Below, piece by piece: positions 25,929 through 33,685 of a DNA stretch of 64,000 nt (position 1 is its first letter; each line of letters starts with the position of its first letter). The notes under the pieces are model-generated. The model made no database searches. It was not told the origin of the DNA and worked only from the letters and a program-made list of their open reading frames with translations. Made by a program: the position numbers and the translations under genes. Source of the DNA: an uncultured Lentisphaerota bacterium (GTDB lineage: Bacteria; Verrucomicrobiota; Kiritimatiellia; CAIQIC01). The stretch covers positions 19,305 to 83,304 of the forward strand of contig CAISWQ010000029.1 of the NCBI GenBank assembly GCA_903889245.1. The letters are read 5' to 3'.

Positions 25929-27278
25929 ATGCACAACATGACGCGGCGTGGGTTCTTGGGCGGACTGGGTTTGGCGGCGGGTGCGGCGGCAGCGCCGCTG
26001 ATTTTGCCGCAACGGCTGTTCGGTGCGGACGCGCCCAGCAAAAAGGTGACGGTGGGTTTCATCGGCTGCGGGCGACAGACCTATCACGCGAACATCCCCG
26101 GCTTCCTGAAGGTCGCCGACGCGCAATGCGTCGCGGTCTGCGACGTGGACGCGTGGCGCATGGCGCAGACGAAGCAGTACATCGAGAAGCAATACGCCAA
26201 GGAGAAGGGCGGCGACTTCAAGGGTTGCAAGACCTACAAGGATTTCCGCGAGCTGCTCGCCGACAAGACGATTGACGCGGTGATGATCTCGACACAGGAC
26301 CACTGGCATGTGCCGATGGCGATCGCTGCCGTGCGCGCGGGCAAGGACGTGGCGCTGGAGAAGCCGATCACGCGCTACATTGACGAAGGTCGCCTGCTCG
26401 CGAACGAAGTGGTGAAGCATGGCCGCGTCTTCCGCGTGGATAGTGAGTTCCGCTCGCTGGAGCCGATGCATCGCGCGGCGGAGCTGGTGCGCAATGGGCG
26501 CATCGGCAAGGTGCTCGCGGTGCGCACCGGTTCGCCGAAGGAGGTTTTCCCGAACGAGGCGGAAACCATCAGCGCGCCGCCGCCGGATCTGGATTACGAC
26601 CTGTGGCTCGGGCCGGCGCCGAAGGTGGACTACATGCAGAAGCGCGTCCACACGCCCAACAATCTCAACAGCCGGCCGGGCTGGATGCGCAGCCTCGATT
26701 ATTGCGACGGCATGATCACGAACTGGGGCACGCACCTCAACGACATCGGGCAGTGGGGCGCAGGTACGGAGCGCACCGGGCCGGTCGAGATCAAGGCCAC
26801 CGGCAAGTTCCACGACGGCAAGGTTTGGAACGTGCTGGAGCACTTCGACGCGTGGTACAAGTTCGCCAACGGCATGGAATTCTACTATCAGATGGGCGAG
26901 CCGCACGTCCGGTTCGAGGGTGAGAAGGGCTGGATTCACGTCAACTACGCCGCCAGCAAGCTCTCGCCCGAGCGCATCAAAGCCAGCGATCCGAAAATTC
27001 TGAAGGAAAAAATTGGGCCGGAGGAAATCCACTTCCCGCTCAAGAGCGAGAAACAGGACTTCATTGACGCGGTCCGCTCGCGCGGCAAGACGCTGGAGGA
27101 CGAGGAGGTTGGGCAGCGCACGACCAGCCTCTGCCATCTGGCGCATATTGCCGTGCAACTCGGCGGTGGCAAGCTGGCGTGGGATCCCGACAAGGAAGTC
27201 TTCGTCGGCAACGCCGCCGCCAACAAGCTCGCGAAGCGCCCGCCGATGCGTGCGCCATGGACGATGGAGGGCATGTGA
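25929..27278 (+). CDS. Gfo/Idh/MocA oxidoreductase, Tat-exported
   Basis: A 449-residue protein. The N-terminus has a twin-arginine signal (TRRGFLGGLGLAAGAAAAP). The NAD(P)-binding Rossmann motif is VGFIGCGRQTYH. ALEKPITRYIDEG carries the catalytic Lys of the Glu-Lys-Pro motif, and the C-terminal domain contains WGTHLNDIGQWG. Such enzymes oxidise sugar hydroxyls, often to 3-keto sugars. The start at 25929 follows an AGGAG 10-14 bases upstream. It overlaps the next gene (GTGA), so the cluster is likely an operon. Confidence 0.9.
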   Translation: MHNMTRRGFLGGLGLAAGAAAAPLILPQRLFGADAPSKKVTVGFIGCGRQTYHANIPGFLKVADAQCVAVCDVDAWRMAQTKQYIEKQYAKEKGGDFKGCKTYKDFRELLADKTIDAVMISTQDHWHVPMAIAAVRAGKDVALEKPITRYIDEGRLLANEVVKHGRVFRVDSEFRSLEPMHRAAELVRNGRIGKVLAVRTGSPKEVFPNEAETISAPPPDLDYDLWLGPAPKVDYMQKRVHTPNNLNSRPGWMRSLDYCDGMITNWGTHLNDIGQWGAGTERTGPVEIKATGKFHDGKVWNVLEHFDAWYKFANGMEFYYQMGEPHVRFEGEKGWIHVNYAASKLSPERIKASDPKILKEKIGPEEIHFPLKSEKQDFIDAVRSRGKTLEDEEVGQRTTSLCHLAHIAVQLGGGKLAWDPDKEVFVGNAAANKLAKRPPMRAPWTMEGM

Positions 27279-28123
27279 AAAAGGTATTGCTGGGATTGCT
27301 GCTGTTGGCCGGTGTGGCATGGGCCGCGCCGAATCCGTTCTTTGTCTTCGACAACGGCTTGCGTGGCGAAAAGCTGAAGACGATTGAGGCGCAGCTCGAC
27401 CTGGTGAAGTCGGTCGGCTTCGAGGGTTTGAGTTGGCGCACCGATACGCCGGAACGGCTGAAGGAGGTGCTCGAGGGCTGCCAGCAGCGCGGCCTCAAGC
27501 TCTACGTCATCTACGTCAACCTCGACCTCAAGGATGGCAAGCTGGTCTATGATCCGCGCATCAAGGAACTCATCGCCTTGTGCAAGGGCATCGACGTGAT
27601 GATCTGGCCGAACCTGACGAGCAAGCAGTTCAAGCCCTCCGACCCGGCGGGCGACGAGATCGCCGTCGCCGGCGTGCGCGACCTCGCCGACCTTTGCGCG
27701 AGCAACGGCCTGCGCATCGCGATCTATCCGCACGTGAACATGTGGGTGCATCGCATCGAAGACGCCCTGCGACTGGTGAAGAAAGTGGACCGGAAGAATG
27801 TCGGCGTTTCGTTCAACCTCTGCCACGCGCTGCTCGATGGCGCGGAGGATCGCATCCCGGCGCTGATCGAGGAGGTCGCGCCTTATATGACGTGCGCCAC
27901 CATCAACGGCGCGGATAGCGGCGCGAAGAAGGGCGAGATGGGTCGCATCATCCAGACGCTCGACAAGGGCACCTATGATGTCGCGCAGGTGCTGAAGAAG
28001 CTGAAGGCCGTTGGCTTCAAGGGGCCGATCGGGTTGCAGTGCTACAACATCAAGGGCGACCCGCAGGAGCTGTTGACCGGCTCGATGGGCGCGTGGAAGA
28101 AGATGGCCGGCGTTTTGGAATAA
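27275..28123 (+). CDS. Exported xylose-isomerase-like TIM-barrel protein
   Basis: A 282-residue protein starting at a GTG that overlaps the previous stop; GGAGGG precedes it. A signal peptide (KKVLLGLLLLAGVAWAAP) directs export. The TIM barrel resembles sugar isomerase/epimerase families: VKSVGFEGLSWR, LKLYVIYVNLDL, LRIAIYPHVNMW, VGVSFNLCHAL and GPIGLQCYNIKGDP, with metal-ligand-type Glu, Asp and His residues. It is likely to act on the keto sugar produced by the neighbouring oxidoreductases. Confidence 0.85.
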   Translation: MKKVLLGLLLLAGVAWAAPNPFFVFDNGLRGEKLKTIEAQLDLVKSVGFEGLSWRTDTPERLKEVLEGCQQRGLKLYVIYVNLDLKDGKLVYDPRIKELIALCKGIDVMIWPNLTSKQFKPSDPAGDEIAVAGVRDLADLCASNGLRIAIYPHVNMWVHRIEDALRLVKKVDRKNVGVSFNLCHALLDGAEDRIPALIEEVAPYMTCATINGADSGAKKGEMGRIIQTLDKGTYDVAQVLKKLKAVGFKGPIGLQCYNIKGDPQELLTGSMGAWKKMAGVLE

Positions 28124-28137
28124 GCAGGAGACAAAAC

Positions 28138-29490
28138 ATGAACCGTCGCACATTCATCCAGCAGAGTTCGCTCGCCACTGGGGCGATGTTGTGGGGCACG
28201 CAGCGCGCGTGGGCCGGCGCGAACAACCGCGTCCGCGTTGCCGTGGTCGGCATCCACGGCATGGGCCAGAACCACATCACGGAATACGCCGCGTTGCCCG
28301 ATACCGAGGTCGCCGCGCTCTGCGATGTGGATGAGAACCTGTTCGCGGGCGTAATCGAGAAGCACTTCACCAAGCCGGGCCGCGCGAAACCGAAGACCTA
28401 CACCGACATCCGGCGGCTGCTGGAGGACAAGGACATTGACGCGATCTCCGTCGTGACGCCGAACCACTGGCACACGCTCGCCTCGATCTGGGGCATCCAG
28501 GCGGGCAAGCACGTCTCGGTGGAGAAGCCGTGCTGCCACAATTTCTTCGAGGGCCGGCAACTGGTCGCGGCTTCCAAGAAGTACCGCGTGCTCGTGCAGG
28601 ACGGCGCCGAGCAGCGCAGCAATCCGTGCTCGCAGACGATGGCGAAGTTCCTGCACGAGGGCGGGCTCGGCGAGGTCTATATGGCCAAGGGTACCTGTTA
28701 CAAGTGGCGCAAGAACATCGGCCACTTCGAGGACGAGCCCGTACCGAAGGGCGTCCATTACGACCTCTGGCTCGGGCCCGCGCCGCAGCGGCCGTTCAAC
28801 CAGAACCGCTTCCACTACAACTGGCATTGGAACTGGGACTACGGCTGCGGCGACATGGGTAACCAGGGCGTCCACGAGATGGATATCGCCCGCTGGGGGC
28901 TTGGCGTCCGGCTGCCGACGCGCGTCTGCGCGATGGGCGGCCATGTGATGTTCGATGACGACCAGCAGACGCCGAACGTGCTCCACGCCATGTTCGAGTT
29001 TCCGAATCCCGAGGGCGGCGGCGAAAAGAAAAAGTTTCTCCAGTTCGAGGTGCGCCACTGGATCACGAACAACGAGGTCATGGTCAAGGAACCCGTGAGC
29101 GATCAGACGGGCGGCTATGGGGCCACCAGCGCCGCCAATTCCGTCGGCAATCTCTTCTATGGCTCCAAGGGCTACATGGCCAAGACGGTCAGCGCGTGGC
29201 AGGCGTTCATGGGCGAGAAGCGCGAGCCGGGCGCGGCCGGCAAGGGGCTGGGCAACCACTACGCCAACTTCGTCAACGCCATCCGCGCGCCCAAGCCGGA
29301 GGAGTTCAACCGCAGCATCGAGGAGGGCTTCTACTCCTGCGCGCTGATCCACCTCGGCAACATCTCCCACCGCCTGGGCCGTTCGCTGGAATTCGACCCC
29401 GTCGCCATGCGCTTCCCCCACGACGACGAGGCCAACCGGATGCTCACGCGCCAGTACCGCGCGCCGTTCATCGTGCCGGAGCAGGTATGA
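28138..29490 (+). CDS. Gfo/Idh/MocA oxidoreductase, Tat-exported (second)
   Basis: A 450-residue protein with a Tat signal (NRRTFIQQSSLATGAMLWG). The Rossmann motif is VAVVGIHGMGQNH; SVEKPCCHNFFEG contains the catalytic Glu-Lys-Pro. The family feature YDLWLGPAPQRPFNQNRFHY and a WDYGCGDMGNQGVHEMD segment are present, typical of PVC periplasmic dehydrogenases. GCAGGAG precedes the start. It is not a close duplicate of the enzyme at 25929. It overlaps the next gene (ATGA). Confidence 0.9.
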   Translation: MNRRTFIQQSSLATGAMLWGTQRAWAGANNRVRVAVVGIHGMGQNHITEYAALPDTEVAALCDVDENLFAGVIEKHFTKPGRAKPKTYTDIRRLLEDKDIDAISVVTPNHWHTLASIWGIQAGKHVSVEKPCCHNFFEGRQLVAASKKYRVLVQDGAEQRSNPCSQTMAKFLHEGGLGEVYMAKGTCYKWRKNIGHFEDEPVPKGVHYDLWLGPAPQRPFNQNRFHYNWHWNWDYGCGDMGNQGVHEMDIARWGLGVRLPTRVCAMGGHVMFDDDQQTPNVLHAMFEFPNPEGGGEKKKFLQFEVRHWITNNEVMVKEPVSDQTGGYGATSAANSVGNLFYGSKGYMAKTVSAWQAFMGEKREPGAAGKGLGNHYANFVNAIRAPKPEEFNRSIEEGFYSCALIHLGNISHRLGRSLEFDPVAMRFPHDDEANRMLTRQYRAPFIVPEQV

Positions 29491-30629
29491 CGCCACGCGA
29501 GCGGTTGCTGACCACGCTGCGCGGCGACCTGGCCGATCGCGTCCCCGTCGCGCTCTTCGTGCAGGAGGAATATCTCGCCTGCTACTACCCGCAGAAGGCG
29601 CGCGTGGACCGCGTCATCGACGCGACCGAGCTGGCCAACGAGCTCGACTTCGACCTGATGGCGAAGCACCGCGCGCTGGAGCTGCCGCACTGGTTCCGCC
29701 GCAGCCGGCCGGGCTGGGAGCTGCGCCACACCGCGGCCACGAGCGATGGCATCGAGCGCCGGCGGCTCGAGATCGTCACGCCCGGGCGCACGTTCGTGAA
29801 GGAGGAGGCGCGGCCCTACACCGGCGCCGGCTCGGCGGGCGCGACCTTCGCGCAGACCAAGCCGCTGCTCGCGGGCCGCGAGGAAATCGAAAGCTTCTGC
29901 GCCGCGCTGCCGCCGCTCGACGACGCCGACCGCCGCGAGATCCGCGACATCGTTGCCCCGTGGAAGCAGATCATCGGCGACCGCGGCGTGCTTGCGCCGT
30001 GGGGCTTCGCCGGCGTCTTCAACTTCGCCGCCGAGCTCATCGGCATGGACAACCTCTATGCCGCGCCCTACGAGGACGAGGAGCTCTACCGCTTCCTGAT
30101 GGAGCGCATCACCGACGAGATGTGCGCCTATAACCCCGTGCTCGTCGAGGCGGGCTGCGACTGCGTCGGCGTGCAGGGCCACATGGCTGGCGGCATGACG
30201 ACCGGGCCGGACTTTTTCCGGCAGTTCGTGCTGCAGTACGAGAAGCGGATGCTCGACGCGGTGCACGCCGCCGGCGGCTTCACGGTCTATCACAACTGCG
30301 GCTTCGCGCGCTCGCTCTACAGCAACTACCGCGACCTCGGCATGACCGTCTGGGAAACCGTCTCCGAACCGCCGCGCGGCGATAACCACCTCGCCGAGGC
30401 CAAGGCGCTGCTCGGCGACAAGATCTGCCTGCTCGGCAACCTCGACCAGGTGGACTTCCTCAAGCGCGCCACGCCGCAGGAAGTTTCCGCGAAGGCGCGC
30501 GAGATTGTGGCTGTCGGCAAGCCCGGCGGGCGCTACATTTTCTCCGCGTCCGATTTTCTGGAGAAGAACACGCCGCGTGAGAACGTTATGGCCATGATCG
30601 CGGCGGCGAAGGAAGCCGGATGGTATTGA
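29487..30629 (+). CDS. Uroporphyrinogen decarboxylase (URO-D) family protein
   Basis: A 380-residue URO-D-fold protein: MTPRERLLTTLRGDLADRVPV at the N-terminus, GVLAPWGFAGVFNFAAELIG in the centre, and FTVYHNCGFARSLYSNYRDLG and ICLLGNLDQVDFL in the C-terminal half. In PVC and anaerobic genomes such proteins are often corrinoid methyltransferases (MtaA/CmuA-like) rather than haem enzymes. Translation is probably coupled to the upstream oxidoreductase (ATGA). There is no signal peptide, unlike its cluster neighbours, so it acts in the cytoplasm. Confidence 0.8.
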   Translation: MTPRERLLTTLRGDLADRVPVALFVQEEYLACYYPQKARVDRVIDATELANELDFDLMAKHRALELPHWFRRSRPGWELRHTAATSDGIERRRLEIVTPGRTFVKEEARPYTGAGSAGATFAQTKPLLAGREEIESFCAALPPLDDADRREIRDIVAPWKQIIGDRGVLAPWGFAGVFNFAAELIGMDNLYAAPYEDEELYRFLMERITDEMCAYNPVLVEAGCDCVGVQGHMAGGMTTGPDFFRQFVLQYEKRMLDAVHAAGGFTVYHNCGFARSLYSNYRDLGMTVWETVSEPPRGDNHLAEAKALLGDKICLLGNLDQVDFLKRATPQEVSAKAREIVAVGKPGGRYIFSASDFLEKNTPRENVMAMIAAAKEAGWY

Positions 30630-30631
30630 AG

Positions 30632-30721
30632 CGAACATCGAACATCGAACACCGAACATCAAAGTGTAGGCCGGGTCACCTACCCGGCGAGTTCTGTAGG
30701 CCGCGTGACCTCACGCGGCGA
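30632..30721. repeat. CGAACAY 7-mer tandem repeat followed by two TGTAGGCC hairpins
   Basis: Four tandem copies of CGAACAT or CGAACAC at 30632-30659. Two hairpin modules follow at about 30664-30721 (GCCGGGTCACCTACCCGGC and GCCGCGTGACCTCACGCGGC). They fill the gap before the DUF1080 gene. Confidence 0.75.
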
Positions 30722-30741
30722 AAAGCTGAAAGGAAAAACCA

Positions 30742-31455
30742 ATGAAGAAGACCTCACTGATCTTGGCGGCTGTGCTTGGATTGAGCGTGGCCACGCGGGC
30801 GGAGAATACGCTGACGGCCGATGAGCAGTCGGCGGGCTGGACGCTGCTGTTCGATGGAACCTCGCTCAAGGGCTGGCGGCCCTACGGCAAGCCGACCGCA
30901 GGCGCCGACGCGATTGCCAGCGGCTGGAAAATTCAGGATGGCGTGTTGAAGAAACTCCCCGGCGTCAAGGGCGGCGACATCATCACCGAGAAGAAGTACA
31001 CCGACTTCGAACTCGCGTGGGAATGGCGTTTGGAGAAGAACGCCAACAACGGCGTCAAGTACATGGTCACCGAGGCCCGCCCGCAGGCGCCGGGCTACGA
31101 ATACCAGATGCTCGACGACCAGTCCGACAAGTGGAAGAAGCTTCACGCCAAGGCGCTGACCGCGTCGTTCTACGAAGTGCTCCCGCCGGCCGCCGACAAG
31201 CCCCTGAAACCCGCCGGCGAGTGGAACGCCTCGCGCATCATCGTGCAGGGCCAGCACGTTGAGCACTGGCTGAACGGCAAGAAGGTGCTCGACTACGAAC
31301 TCGGCAGCGACGCGGTCAAGGCTGGCGTCGCCGAGAGCAAGTTCAAGAAGTATCCCGACTTCGGTACCAAGCTGACCGGCCACATCATGCTGACCGACCA
31401 CAACGACGAGGCCTGGTACCGCAACCTCAAGCTTCGCGAACTGCCCGCGAAGTGA
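30742..31455 (+). CDS. 3-keto-disaccharide hydrolase family (DUF1080), exported
   Basis: A 237-residue protein with a signal peptide (MKKTSLILAAVLGLSVATRA). The DUF1080 concanavalin-like fold is clear: GWTLLFDGTSLKGWRPYG, DIITEKKYTDFELAWEWRL, NNGVKYMV, EYQMLDD, and GHIMLTDHNDEAWYRNLKLREL at the end. The family cleaves 3-keto-glycosides, which suits its place behind the Gfo/Idh oxidoreductases and the TIM-barrel protein. Confidence 0.92.
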   Translation: MKKTSLILAAVLGLSVATRAENTLTADEQSAGWTLLFDGTSLKGWRPYGKPTAGADAIASGWKIQDGVLKKLPGVKGGDIITEKKYTDFELAWEWRLEKNANNGVKYMVTEARPQAPGYEYQMLDDQSDKWKKLHAKALTASFYEVLPPAADKPLKPAGEWNASRIIVQGQHVEHWLNGKKVLDYELGSDAVKAGVAESKFKKYPDFGTKLTGHIMLTDHNDEAWYRNLKLRELPAK

Positions 31456-31527
31456 GCCGCCGCGGGGTGGGGCACCGCGGTTTGCGGGGCTCCTGACAAG
31501 TGTTGGGCTGCATCTCCGTCCGACTGG

Positions 31528-31672
31528 GAGCGGCGGTGTCTCACCGCCGCAGAACCAACCGCAGCTATGGCCCTTCCGCATCGCGGTGGTGTGCGTTTTC
31601 CGCCAGCTATACGAGCAGCGCTCTGGCATGAGGTTTTCCTTGCGGCGGCTGGAAAGCCGCCGCTCCCAGTCA
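31528..31672. repeat. Inverted pair of GGGAGCGGCGG hairpin modules
   Basis: GGGAGCGGCGGTGTCTCACC with CGCCGC at about 31528-31552 and a reverse-oriented counterpart (GCGGCGGCTGGAAAGCCGCC, then GCTCCC) at about 31645-31672. The whole 31456-31867 gap (412 bp) contains only these and the array at 31689-31804. Confidence 0.55.
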
Positions 31673-31688
31673 GCCGAAGACTCCTGGC

Positions 31689-31804
31689 TTTTTCCAGGGC
31701 TTGGAAAATTTTCGGTCTGTTTTTCCAAGCCTTGGAAAAGTTGGCGCCGAAATCGTCCAATCCTTGGAAAAAACGGCCGGTCCCCATTCCAATCCCTGGA
31801 AAAG
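31689..31804. repeat. TTCCAA palindrome array, 4 units
   Basis: Four units 29-36 bp apart between the DUF1080 gene and parE. Each of the last three has one half-site altered (TCCAATCCTTGGAAAA, TTCCAATCCCTGGAAAA). Confidence 0.9.
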
Positions 31805-31867
31805 TTGGCGCGGCGGCATTTCGCGGTTGTTTCCGGGGGCGGGGTTGCTACATTCACCGCCCCGAAC

Positions 31868-33685
31868 ATGAGCAAAACGCCGGCACACAACTACGACGAG
31901 GCCAAGATCAAGAGCCTCTCGCCGCTGGAGCACATCCGCAAGCGGACGGGCATGTACATCGGCCGCGTCGGCGACGGCACCGATTTCGATGACGGCATCT
32001 ACATCCTCCTCAAGGAGGTGGTGGACAACGCCGTGGACGAGTTCATCATGGGCGCGGGCCAGCGCGTGCTGGTGACGCGCGAGGGCGCGCGCCTCACGGT
32101 GCGCGACTTCGGCCGCGGCATCCCGCTGGGCAAGGTGGTCGAGTGCGTCTCGAAGATCAACACGGGCGCGAAATACAGCGACGAGGTGTTCCAGTTCAGC
32201 GTGGGCCTCAACGGCGTGGGCACCAAGGCGGTCAACGCGCTCTCGCATCATTTCGAGGTGCGCAGCTTCCGCGCGGGCGTGTTCGCCGGCGCGGTCTTCG
32301 AGCGCGGCAAGCTGAAGCAGGAGACCAAGGGCAAGGCGCCGGACGAGCCCGATGGCACGTTCGTCAGCTTCGAGCCGGACGCCAGGATTTTCGGCGAGGT
32401 GAAGTTCCTCGATGACCACATCACGCGGCGGCTCCAGCTCTACGCGTTCCTCAATGCCGGGCTGCGGCTGGAATATAACGGACAGGTCTTCCTCTCGCGC
32501 GACGGCCTGCGCGACCTGCTGCGCGACGAGGTCAGCGACGAGGCGCTCTACCCGCCGCTCGCGTTCCGCTCCAAGACGCTGGAGTTGGTCTTCGCGCACA
32601 CGAACCGCTTCGAGGAGACGTTCCTCTCGTTCGTCAACGGCCAGTTCACGCGCGACGGCGGCACGCACCTGAGCGCGTTCCGCGAGGGGCTCGTCAAGGC
32701 GTTCAACGAATTCTCCAAGGAGAAGTTCGAGGGCGACGACATCCGCGAGGGCGTGGCCGGCGCGATCGCGGTCCGCCTGAAGGAGCCGGTCTTCGAGTCG
32801 CAGACAAAGAACAAGCTCGGCAACACCGAACTGCGCGGCGAACTGGTCGGCCAGGTGCGCGAGGTCGTCGTGGACCTGCTCCACCGCAATCCGCAGGCGG
32901 CGGAGAAGGCGCTGGTGAAGATCGCCGAGAGCGTCAAGCTGCGGAAGGAGCTGCAGTCGATCAAGAAGATGGCGAAGGAGCGCGCGCGCGCCACCTCGAT
33001 CCGCGTGCCGCAGCTCAAGGACTGCAAGCTGCACTTCGACGCCGCCACCGGCGCCAACCCGGAGACGATGATCTTCCTGACCGAGGGCCAGTCGGCCGGC
33101 GGCTCGATCGTCAGTTGCCGCGACGTGGCGACGCAGGCGATCTTCACGCTGCGCGGCAAGCCGCTCAACGTCTGCGACCTCAACCGCGACGTGATGTATA
33201 AGAACGAGGAGCTCTATAACCTGATGCGCAGCCTCGATATCGAGGAAGCGCCGGAGCGGCTGCGCTACAACAAGGTCATCCTCGCCACCGATGCCGACGT
33301 GGATGGGCTGCACATCCGCAACCTGCTGCTGACTTTCTTCCTGCGCTTCTTCGAGTCGGTGGTCCACAACGGGCATGTCCACATCCTGGAGACGCCGCTG
33401 TTCCGCGTGCGCAACGCGAAGCAGACGAACTACTGCTATACCGAGGCCGAGCGCGACGCGCTGGTCAAGGCGCTGCGCGGCGCGGAGGTCACGCGCTTCA
33501 AGGGGCTCGGCGAGATTTCGCCGGCGGAGTTCAAGCAGTTCATCGGCCCGCAGATGCGCCTGACGCCGGTGCGCGTCAGCCAGCGGCACAGCGTGCCGGC
33601 GGTGCTGAACTTCTACATGGGCCGCAACACGCCGGAGCGGCGCGGCTACATCATGAACCATCTCGTCGTGGAGGCAGACGCATGA
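31868..33685 (+). CDS. parE: Type IIA topoisomerase subunit B (ParE/GyrB)
   Basis: A 605-residue ATPase subunit. The GHKL N-domain has KRTGMYIGR, VVDNAVDE (catalytic Glu, Mg-binding Asn), DFGRGIPLG and VGLNGVGTKAVNALS. The Toprim domain has LTEGQSAGGSIVSCRD and ATDADVDGLHIRNLLLTFF. The C-terminal end reads RYKGLGEI-like (RFKGLGEIS). The length is like ParE rather than the long GyrB form. I chose the ATG at 31868; longer frames upstream translate the repeat array. It overlaps parC (ATGA). Gyrase versus topo IV cannot be settled from one subunit; parC lacking a GyrA box favours ParE. Confidence 0.88.
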   Translation: MSKTPAHNYDEAKIKSLSPLEHIRKRTGMYIGRVGDGTDFDDGIYILLKEVVDNAVDEFIMGAGQRVLVTREGARLTVRDFGRGIPLGKVVECVSKINTGAKYSDEVFQFSVGLNGVGTKAVNALSHHFEVRSFRAGVFAGAVFERGKLKQETKGKAPDEPDGTFVSFEPDARIFGEVKFLDDHITRRLQLYAFLNAGLRLEYNGQVFLSRDGLRDLLRDEVSDEALYPPLAFRSKTLELVFAHTNRFEETFLSFVNGQFTRDGGTHLSAFREGLVKAFNEFSKEKFEGDDIREGVAGAIAVRLKEPVFESQTKNKLGNTELRGELVGQVREVVVDLLHRNPQAAEKALVKIAESVKLRKELQSIKKMAKERARATSIRVPQLKDCKLHFDAATGANPETMIFLTEGQSAGGSIVSCRDVATQAIFTLRGKPLNVCDLNRDVMYKNEELYNLMRSLDIEEAPERLRYNKVILATDADVDGLHIRNLLLTFFLRFFESVVHNGHVHILETPLFRVRNAKQTNYCYTEAERDALVKALRGAEVTRFKGLGEISPAEFKQFIGPQMRLTPVRVSQRHSVPAVLNFYMGRNTPERRGYIMNHLVVEADA

